A model generated the notes under the pieces. It was not told the origin of the DNA. It ran no database searches and was given only the letters and a program-made list of their open reading frames with translations. 64,000 nt of DNA from assembly GCA_942493375.1 (NCBI GenBank), contig OW818698.1:3286001-3350000 (forward strand), read 5' to 3'. The stretch is from G942493375 sp942493375. GTDB lineage: Bacteria > Armatimonadota > UBA5829. Below, piece after piece: positions 27,440 to 34,484 of this stretch (positions within the stretch are counted from its first letter, which is position 1; each line of letters opens with the position of its first letter). The position numbers and the translations under genes are program-made.

Positions 27440-27925
27440 TCAGTCCGGATACTCATACCGCAGATATACGGTAGTGTTTGAACTTGGTGGAGTCTCCATA
27501 AGCAATCTGACTGAAGGCCTGCGTTCTATCTCCGTTCGGTTTGATTTAATGAACCACCTGAATGCAACATAGTGTTTGATAGAACTGGGTTTCCACCAAT
27601 TTTGTGGTGGATGAATACTATCGTCTATTTCAAATCTGCTTGTCGATGATCTCTCACTTTTCGATGGAAATGCTTCTGTTAAGCTCCGGACTGATTTTTT
27701 GTCCAATTGCATGCTGACAAGCATATCCGTGTTCATGAATGAATGATAGTAGAAGCCAACAATCTTAGCGCTGCCAGGAATCGTAATACCAGCCTTTTTT
27801 GAGATACTCTCAATTGATGGAAATGCTGTATATAGACGATGTAACCAAACACCATATGCAAGAATACAGATTATGAACAGTGTCTTAAAACCAATATTCA
27901 GGATATTTCTGCTATTTTCATGCAT
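27440..27925 (-). CDS. Single-pass membrane protein, paralogue of the 36952-37485 gene
   Basis: 161 residues with one N-terminal helix (FKTLFIICILAYGVWL) and an extracytoplasmic domain of ~130 residues. I do not recognise the domain, but its order of motifs (AGITIPGSAKI, NWWKPSSIKHYVAFR, VYLRYEYPD at the end) parallels the protein at 36952-37485. AGGAGG stands seven bases before the ATG. It is the first intact gene after a BlaI-like promoter ~300 bp upstream, so it may head the regulated operon. Confidence 0.65.
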   Translation of the reverse strand: MHENSRNILNIGFKTLFIICILAYGVWLHRLYTAFPSIESISKKAGITIPGSAKIVGFYYHSFMNTDMLVSMQLDKKSVRSLTEAFPSKSERSSTSRFEIDDSIHPPQNWWKPSSIKHYVAFRWFIKSNRTEIERRPSVRLLMETPPSSNTTVYLRYEYPD

Positions 27926-27996
27926 GTATCAACCTCCTGACTAAGCGGCTGGTGCATACCAGGTTGCGGTATATGTTTGCTTATTATAGCAGTCAC
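27898..27996 (-). pseudogene. Remnant of a family L gene 5' end (leader plus first codons)
   Basis: AAAGGAG (28004-28010), seven bases, then GTG (27996) and about a dozen codons that read like the start of family L copies 2 and 6 (GTG-ATT/ACT-GCC/GCT-A-ATA ... ATACCGCAAC). The match then breaks off into unrelated sequence. The frame closes after 32 codons inside the next gene. It looks like the stub left by deletion of a family L gene. Confidence 0.5.
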
Positions 27997-28019
27997 AGTG
28001 GTGCTCCTTTGTTACCTTG

Positions 28020-28057
28020 CTTCGGCAGTTCCGTTGCACTCGACTACCGAAGGAACT
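28020..28057. repeat. REP-like dispersed palindrome (family 1)
   Basis: CTTCGGCAGT ... ACTACCGAAG with the inner CACTCGACT core, followed by GAACT. It is a near-consensus member. It lies directly upstream of the leader remnant, as the degenerate copy at 46954 does for family L copy 6. Confidence 0.7.
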
Positions 28058-28115
28058 AAGGCAGCAGAGAAACATACTTTTCTGTTCGTCCTACATCCTT
28101 CCCTTGCCTATCTTA

Positions 28116-28153
28116 CTTCGACGGTTGCATTTCACTTGACTGCCGAAGGAACT
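28116..28153. repeat. REP-like dispersed palindrome (family 1)
   Basis: CTTCGACGGT ... ACTGCCGAAGGAACT in the same orientation as the copy 59 bp to its left, with the inner ATTTCACTTG. The stem is slightly degenerate (GACGGT against ACTGCC). Confidence 0.65.
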
Positions 28154-28222
28154 AAATGGTGCAATATCAGTCTTCTCGTTAAATGTCCTATTACCAATTA
28201 ATTGTTTATGCTATCCGACTAA

Positions 28223-28263
28223 GACTACATATGTAAACTACTACATTATGCACAGAATGTCAA
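28223..28263 (-). promoter_or_regulatory. BlaI-type promoter/operator A (accessory operon)
   Basis: On the minus strand, TTGACA (28263-28258), 17 bp, then TAGTTT (28240-28235) as -10. The operator core TACATATGTA (28235-28226) starts at the last base of the -10. This is a perfect TACA/TGTA dyad of the type bound by BlaI/MecI repressors. The 34 bp from 28231 to 28264 are identical to promoter B at 40869-40902. The downstream gene begins at 27925. Confidence 0.65.
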
Positions 28264-28356
28264 GCGTATGGTCGTAGATTGGCTAGCAGGACGAATTTGA
28301 CGGAAAGACAACTGCAGGATAGAGATTATGTTGGTTCATTTTGGTAGCTGGGTCCA

Positions 28357-29328
28357 TTATAGGTATTCTAATTTCCAGCATTTTAACACTTTACCTTTTG
28401 TGTTCAATTTGAAAATCTTCGCAATATAGTAATTGCAGTCTGTGACGTAAAGATTGTTTTGTTTATCTATTGCAACAGCACCTAGTATATATGAACTGGC
28501 AATTGGCCATTTTGCCAGCAAAGTACCTGCAGTATTGTATTTATAGACAGTGTTATAAAAGGCCCCAGTTACGTATATATTGTCATGACCATCAATACAT
28601 ATACCAACGGGATCTGTCCGCGTGTTCATTTTATTCATTGATTTTGCGAAATCTCGGATAAATGAACCGTCTGTTCCGTATTTGTGGACACACCGTTGAA
28701 ACCAATCTGTCACATATGTACATCCCTGAGAATCAACAGCCAAGTACATAGGAAATGCGTGGTTCGGATCTCCTGCAGTATACCATCTAGATAACAATTC
28801 CCCTGATGGGCTGTATTTCTGCATGCTGGATTTAGGGCCTCCAGATACATATATGCAACCTTGAGAATCAACTACTACACCTTGAGGTGATGTGTAATTC
28901 TCATGACCACAATCCAGCGTAAATTGTAAAAGAAACTCTCCCTTTGCACTCATTTTTACAAGCCGTGCATATAAATTATCTGGTGCAACAAAACTTATAT
29001 CGACCAAGTATACATTGTCGTCTGCATCAGTTGTGACACCAATTGGACACTCCAGGTCCTTCTCACCAATCCTTTTCCAGGTCTTCATTACTCTACCATC
29101 TGGTGAAAGCTTTGAGATTCCTTTTGGGTAACCTATATATATATAACCTTTGGAGTCTACCGCGATTCCTGTAAGAAATGAGATATTGCTCATCAGTTTA
29201 GGTATCTCTTTTTTGGTAGGTACCTGGTGCTTATTTACAGAACGAACCGTATTTGCTCCATATACGTGATTTGGTTGAATACAACTAAACATAATGCACA
29301 TAGTGACTAATAAGGTAACTTGAAACAT
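28357..29328 (-). CDS. Secreted NHL-repeat beta-propeller protein
   Basis: About 323 residues with a signal peptide (VTLLVTMCIMFSCIQPNHVYG) and NHL repeats covering most of the rest: LTGIAVDSKGYIYIG, PIGVTTDADDNVYLVD, PQGVVVDSQGCIYVSG, PMYLAVDSQGCTYVTD, PVGICIDGHDNIYVTG, LGAVAIDKQNNLYVTD. That gives a six-bladed propeller. No catalytic residues are seen, so it is probably a binding or scaffold protein outside the cytoplasm. It is paralogous to the protein at 32919-33917. ATG 29328 has GGATGG eight bases upstream; ATG 29340 is the alternative. Confidence 0.85.
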   Translation of the reverse strand: MFQVTLLVTMCIMFSCIQPNHVYGANTVRSVNKHQVPTKKEIPKLMSNISFLTGIAVDSKGYIYIGYPKGISKLSPDGRVMKTWKRIGEKDLECPIGVTTDADDNVYLVDISFVAPDNLYARLVKMSAKGEFLLQFTLDCGHENYTSPQGVVVDSQGCIYVSGGPKSSMQKYSPSGELLSRWYTAGDPNHAFPMYLAVDSQGCTYVTDWFQRCVHKYGTDGSFIRDFAKSMNKMNTRTDPVGICIDGHDNIYVTGAFYNTVYKYNTAGTLLAKWPIASSYILGAVAIDKQNNLYVTDCNYYIAKIFKLNTKGKVLKCWKLEYL

Positions 29329-29408
29329 TATATATACCATCCACTTTCGTCAGAGATTTTATTGTGAGTAAATAAAGACATTATGCTGAAAGATTGCCTC
29401 CTCTTTTG

Positions 29409-29446
29409 CATCGGCAGTTTCGTTTCACTTGACTGCCGAAGGAACT
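29409..29446. repeat. REP-like dispersed palindrome (family 1)
   Basis: CATCGGCAGT ... ACTGCCGAAGGAACT with an inner TTTCACTTG. The left arm carries A where others have T, so one stem pair is broken. It lies between the ends of the NHL gene leader and the next gene. Confidence 0.65.
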
Positions 29447-29460
29447 GAAATTGTATTGGG

Positions 29461-30963
29461 TTAGAGTATATACACTGGAGATATGTATCTCTTACCGTCA
29501 TATAAGATCACACACCGCATATGCCTCCCCTTTGCCAGGTTGATGCAGGATGAGATGTTGTGCCCATCTGGCTGTACTTCATGGGGAGGACTTGTGAGGA
29601 CTTGCTGTCTGGTCATAGCCAGGGTGCCGATGGATGCTGGGTCGTTGATGGAGACCCAGTTCAGCTCTGCGTTTTTGCCGGTATCCTCGAACACCGCGAT
29701 TGCACTTTGGATAGTCTTCGTTCCCTGCTCCTTCGTGCTTACACTGTAATTGACTATCGAATTATTTTCACGCGATAGTGTTATCGTTATGTCCAATCCT
29801 GGGATGTCGTGAAAGTGACACTCGAATTGTGGGAAACTGTTGTTCGGGTCGGGCAGCACAATTCCATTCTTTCGCACATACATCTGCTTTTCCTCATCCC
29901 ACCTGCATCCCAGCGCCAGGAATTCTTTATGATATTTATCATAGTCCGCCCAGTCGATACAACAGCAGCACGGCTTGGTGGCTTTGGGACGATATGCTGT
30001 CCGCACGAGGGTAAGAATTTCTTGTAATGCATCTCTATCGTCATATAAATAGGGTACCGGAAAAAGAGTTTTGTCCGGATCGACGCGAGAACAAGCAATG
30101 AGTTTTTTGCTGACGGGGAATGGGTCGTCAGGTGGCCGAAGTTGCTTGTGTCTTATGATCCATTCACTTTTGTGTTTTTGCAAATATTCTTTGAACGGTT
30201 CTCCCAATCCCATTAGCAATGCCCCACGACAAAGGTTGAAAGGCACATCGTCTATTGTCATCACTGGAAATGTCGGCCACTTCCTTCTATCTTTGGGAGG
30301 TGCAGGAGTAATAAGACCAATTCCCGGAACTGGGAAAACTCCATCCGGTAGTTTGGATCTGAACATCGTCCGCACAAGCCAATATAGCCAGATGTCTTCG
30401 TCAAAGCCATCAGCCTCTATTCGGGTATATTCCCCGATTATGGCAAGCGCCTTTTCCTGCCCCTTTGGGATCAAAAGGTTGGATGCCTGGACTAGGTGCA
30501 ATGAGTCCGATCTGGACCAGAAACCCTTCTCATAACCAGGCGGACGATACATTCGACGCATCGCCTCGACCAGTTCAGCATCACTAATCAATTCTGATGA
30601 AGGTGGATCACCATGGCTACCGACCACGTATTCTACCTTTCCTGCTTGGAACTCGACGGATCCGAGGGTTGCCAGCGTGTTATGCCCGTTTGTGCCATAG
30701 TACCAGGTCCCATACCCATATTCCCTGTCAATCGAGTTATATGAAGGCAAGACATCATCCGGCGGCCCGAGTATATCTCTCACCTGTGCTTCAGACCAAC
30801 CAATCTGGACCTTATCCATTGCATGATAGAAGGCGGCGCGACTTTCTCGAGCAGGGAACGGTGTATCGCAGACCGCTCTCTCGGGTGCAGAAAGAACCCC
30901 TCCAAAGACGATAAATAAACCAAAAACAAACCACATAATCATAGATTGTCTGCGACCACACAT
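29461..30963 (-). CDS. Secreted BamE/SmpA-like domain protein of unknown function
   Basis: 500 residues from ATG 30963, which has AAGGAG six bases upstream; the frame extends 23 codons further without support. A signal peptide (MWFVFGLFIVFGGVLSAPERAVC) precedes a region like the SmpA/BamE fold: KVQIGWSEAQVRDILGPPDDV, then YGTWYYGTNG ... VEFQAGKVEYVVG. The large remainder has helical and beta parts and a CCCCID cysteine run, and matches nothing I know. A smaller gene at 42458-42955 shows the same SmpA-like motif. Confidence 0.6.
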   Translation of the reverse strand: MCGRRQSMIMWFVFGLFIVFGGVLSAPERAVCDTPFPARESRAAFYHAMDKVQIGWSEAQVRDILGPPDDVLPSYNSIDREYGYGTWYYGTNGHNTLATLGSVEFQAGKVEYVVGSHGDPPSSELISDAELVEAMRRMYRPPGYEKGFWSRSDSLHLVQASNLLIPKGQEKALAIIGEYTRIEADGFDEDIWLYWLVRTMFRSKLPDGVFPVPGIGLITPAPPKDRRKWPTFPVMTIDDVPFNLCRGALLMGLGEPFKEYLQKHKSEWIIRHKQLRPPDDPFPVSKKLIACSRVDPDKTLFPVPYLYDDRDALQEILTLVRTAYRPKATKPCCCCIDWADYDKYHKEFLALGCRWDEEKQMYVRKNGIVLPDPNNSFPQFECHFHDIPGLDITITLSRENNSIVNYSVSTKEQGTKTIQSAIAVFEDTGKNAELNWVSINDPASIGTLAMTRQQVLTSPPHEVQPDGHNISSCINLAKGRHMRCVILYDGKRYISPVYIL

Positions 30964-31032
30964 ATCTTGCTCCTTATGATGACTGCTCATTGAACTGGTA
31001 TTGGTTAACTCAAGGGCATATCTATAAGCCAA

Positions 31033-31800
31033 TTACATTTTCACATAAACAAATATCTCATCTACAAAGTGATAACGAAATGGTATAATACCAACAAAAC
31101 TGCACTTGCCAATGTTTGTAAGTATAAAATACTCTTTAGCTTGGTCCATATTCCACCAATATAGGCCGTCTGTGAGACTACACGGTATTGAACTGCGCTT
31201 ATTGTATTTAATCTGTTGATAACCGGAAAGCTGCATCACTTCATGTACTGCTTGTATGTTTTCGCACGTATATACCGCAAAAAGGTACCGATCCTGAAGT
31301 CCTCCCACATAACGCGAGTTTTGAAGCACACATTCATTCGGTAACTCTAGATCACTTATAGCTGCTACATTGGCTGGGCCTGGATGTGTAGTAATAAATC
31401 CCATCCCCTCAGACACCCAGAGTGCACACGAAGCAATTATCCAGACTGCAACAGTAAGCAGTGTTATGCTGCCGTGTTTTCTCAAAGAATCGCTTTGTTC
31501 CCTTTTTAGATAATACCGTCGAATCCAGGAACCGATCAGAAGCACAATCAACATCCAGGTAACAGGTAACAAAAAATAGCGATGATATATTGTTGAATCC
31601 GACAGATTGAATATGGCCGCAAATGGCTTTGTTGGGAAATACAGTGCTTGCTCCAGCGGCAACCCAATCTTCGGTGTAACATTTCCAGCAAGTGTGGCTA
31701 AGCCAGAAGCTAGAAAAGCTGATACATATATTAAACCCAACAGTATGAGTTTGCTTGTTGTTTGACCTTTGGCAACATTGTTATTCGGGTCTTGCATCAT
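31033..31800 (-). CDS. Membrane protein, about four helices, unknown function
   Basis: 255 residues: helices at LILLGLIYVSAFLASGLATLAG, YFLLPVTWMLIVLLIGSWI and ITLLTVAVWIIASCALWVS, then a ~120-residue soluble C-terminal part that should be extracytoplasmic. The start ATG overlaps the stop of the upstream PD40 gene (ATGA at 31797-31800), so the two are translationally coupled. No family is recognised. Confidence 0.65.
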   Translation of the reverse strand: MMQDPNNNVAKGQTTSKLILLGLIYVSAFLASGLATLAGNVTPKIGLPLEQALYFPTKPFAAIFNLSDSTIYHRYFLLPVTWMLIVLLIGSWIRRYYLKREQSDSLRKHGSITLLTVAVWIIASCALWVSEGMGFITTHPGPANVAAISDLELPNECVLQNSRYVGGLQDRYLFAVYTCENIQAVHEVMQLSGYQQIKYNKRSSIPCSLTDGLYWWNMDQAKEYFILTNIGKCSFVGIIPFRYHFVDEIFVYVKM

Positions 31801-32849
31801 TGTCCTTCTCTCTCAGCTAGAGGAGTAGCCACGATATTTATCCTCGCTCCATTGGAATAAGCAACCTCATCTCCTTTTGGTGACCAGGCGAAAGGGCATC
31901 CGAGAGCGGGCATGGCGTCTGGATTGACCTGTGGGGGGAGATGGGCTATTATCTTTCTCTTTTTAGTGTAAGGATCAAAAAGCATCAGTTCCCATTTGGC
32001 ATTTTCTTTTGTCCAGGAATTCTGGATCCATAAAAGTCGCATTCCGTATGGAGTTGTGCGTGGGAAAAATATGCTTCCTGTGTCTATAGTAGCTAGCTGG
32101 GTTGCTGGAGCGTCAGATTTTTCATGCCATAAACTCATACCGCCTTCTTTGTCTCCCGCCACATAATAATCACCAGGCCATTGAGGAGTGCTGATAGTTG
32201 CCCTTGCTGCAATATGAATCGGTAATGGCTTGACCTCCAAATCATCTGTTTTCATTTGATATATAAATACCACGTTCGACGATGCCTTATCCGATCCAAC
32301 CGACTGACAGAGTCCGGTGAAATATAGACACTGTGTATCCGGATTATAGTTGACATCATCTGGTCCATTCCACTCGGGATGAGATCTTGACTGGAACAAA
32401 TTGATCTGCGTTTTCATTAATTTGCTGGTCTTTCTGCTTTGGATATCGGTTGTGTAGAGTCTGCAACCATTTGTCGCCCATCCCAGTTTCTGCTTTGACA
32501 GCCAAAACAAACCCACGGGAATGCCATCTCCACGATCACCTACTTTTGCAGTATATAATAGCCTGGGAGCACCTAACTGTGTGTCGACTGACACCAGCCA
32601 TATAGACGCTTTATCGGGGGTGTCCCCTTCACCTTGCATGGATTTGCCATGCATATCAGGTGTTGCAACGAATGCAATAGTCCGACCATCCGGTGACCAG
32701 ACTACAGATGAGAGTATATGGTCTTTGAGAGTTCCCCAGGCAAGGGATTTAGTCTTCTCATCAGCTATCGAGAAACTAACCTTTACGACTACGGCAATGA
32801 GAATAATCAGTGCCAACAAGCGAACCAGGACTTTCACTATTAACCTCAC
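31797..32849 (-). CDS. Membrane-anchored PD40/TolB-like beta-propeller protein
   Basis: 350 residues with one N-terminal anchor or uncleaved signal (VKVLVRLLALIILIAVVVKVSFSI) followed by WD40-like PD40 blades: ILSSVVWSPDGRTIAFVATPD, LFWLSKQKLGWATNGCRLYTTD, CPFAWSPKGDEVAYSNGARINIVAT. It is paralogous to the 34485-36758 protein, whose first half reads the same way. The start is GTG with little ribosome-site support. A 60-bp copy of its 5' end is found again at 33930-33989. Confidence 0.8.
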   Translation of the reverse strand: MRLIVKVLVRLLALIILIAVVVKVSFSIADEKTKSLAWGTLKDHILSSVVWSPDGRTIAFVATPDMHGKSMQGEGDTPDKASIWLVSVDTQLGAPRLLYTAKVGDRGDGIPVGLFWLSKQKLGWATNGCRLYTTDIQSRKTSKLMKTQINLFQSRSHPEWNGPDDVNYNPDTQCLYFTGLCQSVGSDKASSNVVFIYQMKTDDLEVKPLPIHIAARATISTPQWPGDYYVAGDKEGGMSLWHEKSDAPATQLATIDTGSIFFPRTTPYGMRLLWIQNSWTKENAKWELMLFDPYTKKRKIIAHLPPQVNPDAMPALGCPFAWSPKGDEVAYSNGARINIVATPLAEREGQ

Positions 32850-32918
32850 AATATACTTTGACGTCCATCACTTACATGGAAACATTATTAAAATTGATAT
32901 AGGGTGAAAGAGGTCAAA

Positions 32919-33917
32919 TCATTCATGCTTGTTTTCTAGATTTATCCTCCATCGTTGCATTTCAGTTCCTTTTGCATTCAGCTCTATAACACTGAATTCC
33001 CACATATCCTGGCGAGAATCTGTAACATACAGACTAGCGCTAGTATCTATAGCAATAGAACCTAATCTTGGAATTTCGTCTATACTCCACGTCTTCTGTA
33101 ATATTCCATCGGTCTTAAACTTGGTAACTGCAAATAAACCCATATCAGTAACATATATGTTGTCGTGATGATCAATACAAATACCTGCAGGCAAAGAGGC
33201 ACCAGATGAATCCTTCACTGGAAGAGGAATGTTTTTAACAAAGGATCCGTCAACATTATACTGACGTAAATAGGATGCCCAGAGATCAGCGACATATATA
33301 TGTCCTTTAGTATCAAGAACGATTCCAACGAGGTTAGCCCTTTTCATGCCGGTAGCTATATTCCATTTCAGTAATAATTTACCCGATGGACTGTATTTAC
33401 ATATAATTGCACTAGGATTACTAGCTATATAGATGCATCCGTGAGTATCTACTGCAATAGATGGGCTATGTAGGTGCGGATTATCGCTGCATTTAATTGG
33501 GAATTGCATTAAACACGTTCCCTCACTATCCATCTTGATAATTCTCGAATTACCTTTATATGCATAATCAACTAAATATATGTCATCTTTTGCATTGATC
33601 ACAATCCCTCCCAAACGGTTTAATATCTTCCCGCCAATACTGGCCCATGTTTTAACAACTTTACCCTCAGGTGAAAGCTTAACGAGTTTTCCAATTGTGC
33701 TAATATATATGTAATTGTTAGAATCAACCGCGATCCCCTGAGGATATAGACCGTTCCATTGAATTGTCCATTGATCAATAGGATTAACCTCTAAATTATT
33801 CTTAAGTATCTGATGTCCTTTTTCAGAAATTCTTGGACAAGTGGAACAGTAAACATTGGACATTACAAACAACGCCAACACAACATATGAAAAAAAACGC
33901 GACCAATATTTCAACAT
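32919..33917 (-). CDS. Secreted NHL-repeat beta-propeller protein, paralogue of 28357-29328
   Basis: 332 residues with a signal peptide and six NHL-type repeats (PQGIAVDSNNYIYIS, LGGIVINAKDDIYLVD, SPSIAVDTHGCIYIAS, LVGIVLDTKGHIYVAD, PAGICIDHHDNIYVTD, LGSIAIDTSASLYVTD). Architecture and wording match the 28357-29328 protein, so the pair arose by duplication. ATG 33917 has GGAGG six bases upstream and is preferred to TTG 33920. Its function is likely binding outside the cytoplasm. Confidence 0.85.
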   Translation of the reverse strand: MLKYWSRFFSYVVLALFVMSNVYCSTCPRISEKGHQILKNNLEVNPIDQWTIQWNGLYPQGIAVDSNNYIYISTIGKLVKLSPEGKVVKTWASIGGKILNRLGGIVINAKDDIYLVDYAYKGNSRIIKMDSEGTCLMQFPIKCSDNPHLHSPSIAVDTHGCIYIASNPSAIICKYSPSGKLLLKWNIATGMKRANLVGIVLDTKGHIYVADLWASYLRQYNVDGSFVKNIPLPVKDSSGASLPAGICIDHHDNIYVTDMGLFAVTKFKTDGILQKTWSIDEIPRLGSIAIDTSASLYVTDSRQDMWEFSVIELNAKGTEMQRWRINLENKHE

Positions 33918-33929
33918 CAACTACCTCCA

Positions 33930-33989
33930 TTATTGCAAGAAAACAATCAGTACCAATAAGCGAACCAAGACTTTCACTATTAACCTCAC
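33930..33989 (-). pseudogene. 5' remnant of a PD40 gene
   Basis: GTG followed by 18 codons (MRLIVKVLVRLLVLIVFLQ) and a stop. The DNA from here into the upstream AATATACTT is nearly identical to the 5' end of the PD40 gene at 32849, including the upstream TGTGAGG. It is the stub of a duplicated copy, truncated just before the NHL gene. Confidence 0.65.
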
Positions 33990-34022
33990 AATATACTTAG
34001 AAGATCGTGGGAGACTGAAGCT

Positions 34023-34454
34023 TCACTTGGTATGTGCTTCAATCGTCTCCACTGCATTGCATGCTTGATATGCTACTCGTTCGTCTGGATCTTTCTCCAT
34101 TCTTTTTAATGCCGGGATACTTCATGGATCTTGAAGTATCAATAGACCCAGAACGGCTCGTAATCGCATGTAAGAATCCTGATGGTCTGTTAGCGCTATC
34201 AAAGTGGGAACTGCACGCCTATCTCTTATGCTTCCGAGTGAAATACTCCATGAAATCAGACTACTTTTAGGAACTGTATCTGAAGCCTGCCAAGTATCCC
34301 CAATAGCCATGCATATATCAGGAACTGCATTTGGTCCGAGTTTGGTTATCGCATCGAAATCAGGCTGGCCATGCCTGTAGTTAGAACGATCGTGAATCAC
34401 ATGCCACCTGTGCGAGAGTGCTATGAAACCGGTTCTTTCTAGCCAGATACGCAT
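34023..34454 (-). pseudogene. HEAT-repeat protein gene interrupted by an in-frame TGA
   Basis: The frame starts at ATG 34454 with AAGGAGAG upstream. It encodes HEAT-like helices (IRDRRAVPTLIALTDHQDS, YMRLRAVLGLLILQDP) before TGA at 34124-34122. The same frame continues for 32 codons after the stop with a further perfect HEAT repeat (SIPALKRMEKDPDERVAYQA) to a TGA at 34025-34023. One C-to-T change of an Arg CGA codon explains the break. The intact protein would be ~143 residues, probably a cytoplasmic scaffold. As it stands, a 110-residue product would be made. Confidence 0.65.
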
Positions 34455-34484
34455 GAGTTCTCTCCTTATGATCAGGTAACACAG

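Larger units (their letters stand above)
27926..28356. other. 431-bp gene-poor gap: leader remnant, two REP-like repeats, promoter
   Basis: From right to left on the minus strand it holds an A/G-rich start (28270-28356), the BlaI-like promoter (28223-28263), two copies of repeat family 1 (28116-28153 and 28020-28057), and the family L leader remnant. No intact ORF with coding character is visible. Confidence 0.6.

Noticed and set aside
28020..28153. CRISPR array (two similar units ~96 bp apart)
   Set aside because: The units are inexact palindromes, spacing is irregular, other copies are scattered over 50 kb, and there are no cas genes.
27977..28201. Possible small plus-strand gene in the 27.9-28.4 kb gap
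   Set aside because: The frame simply reads through two repeat-family-1 palindromes, and its peptide repeats itself (PLHSTTEGTKAAEK / FHLTAEGTKW).
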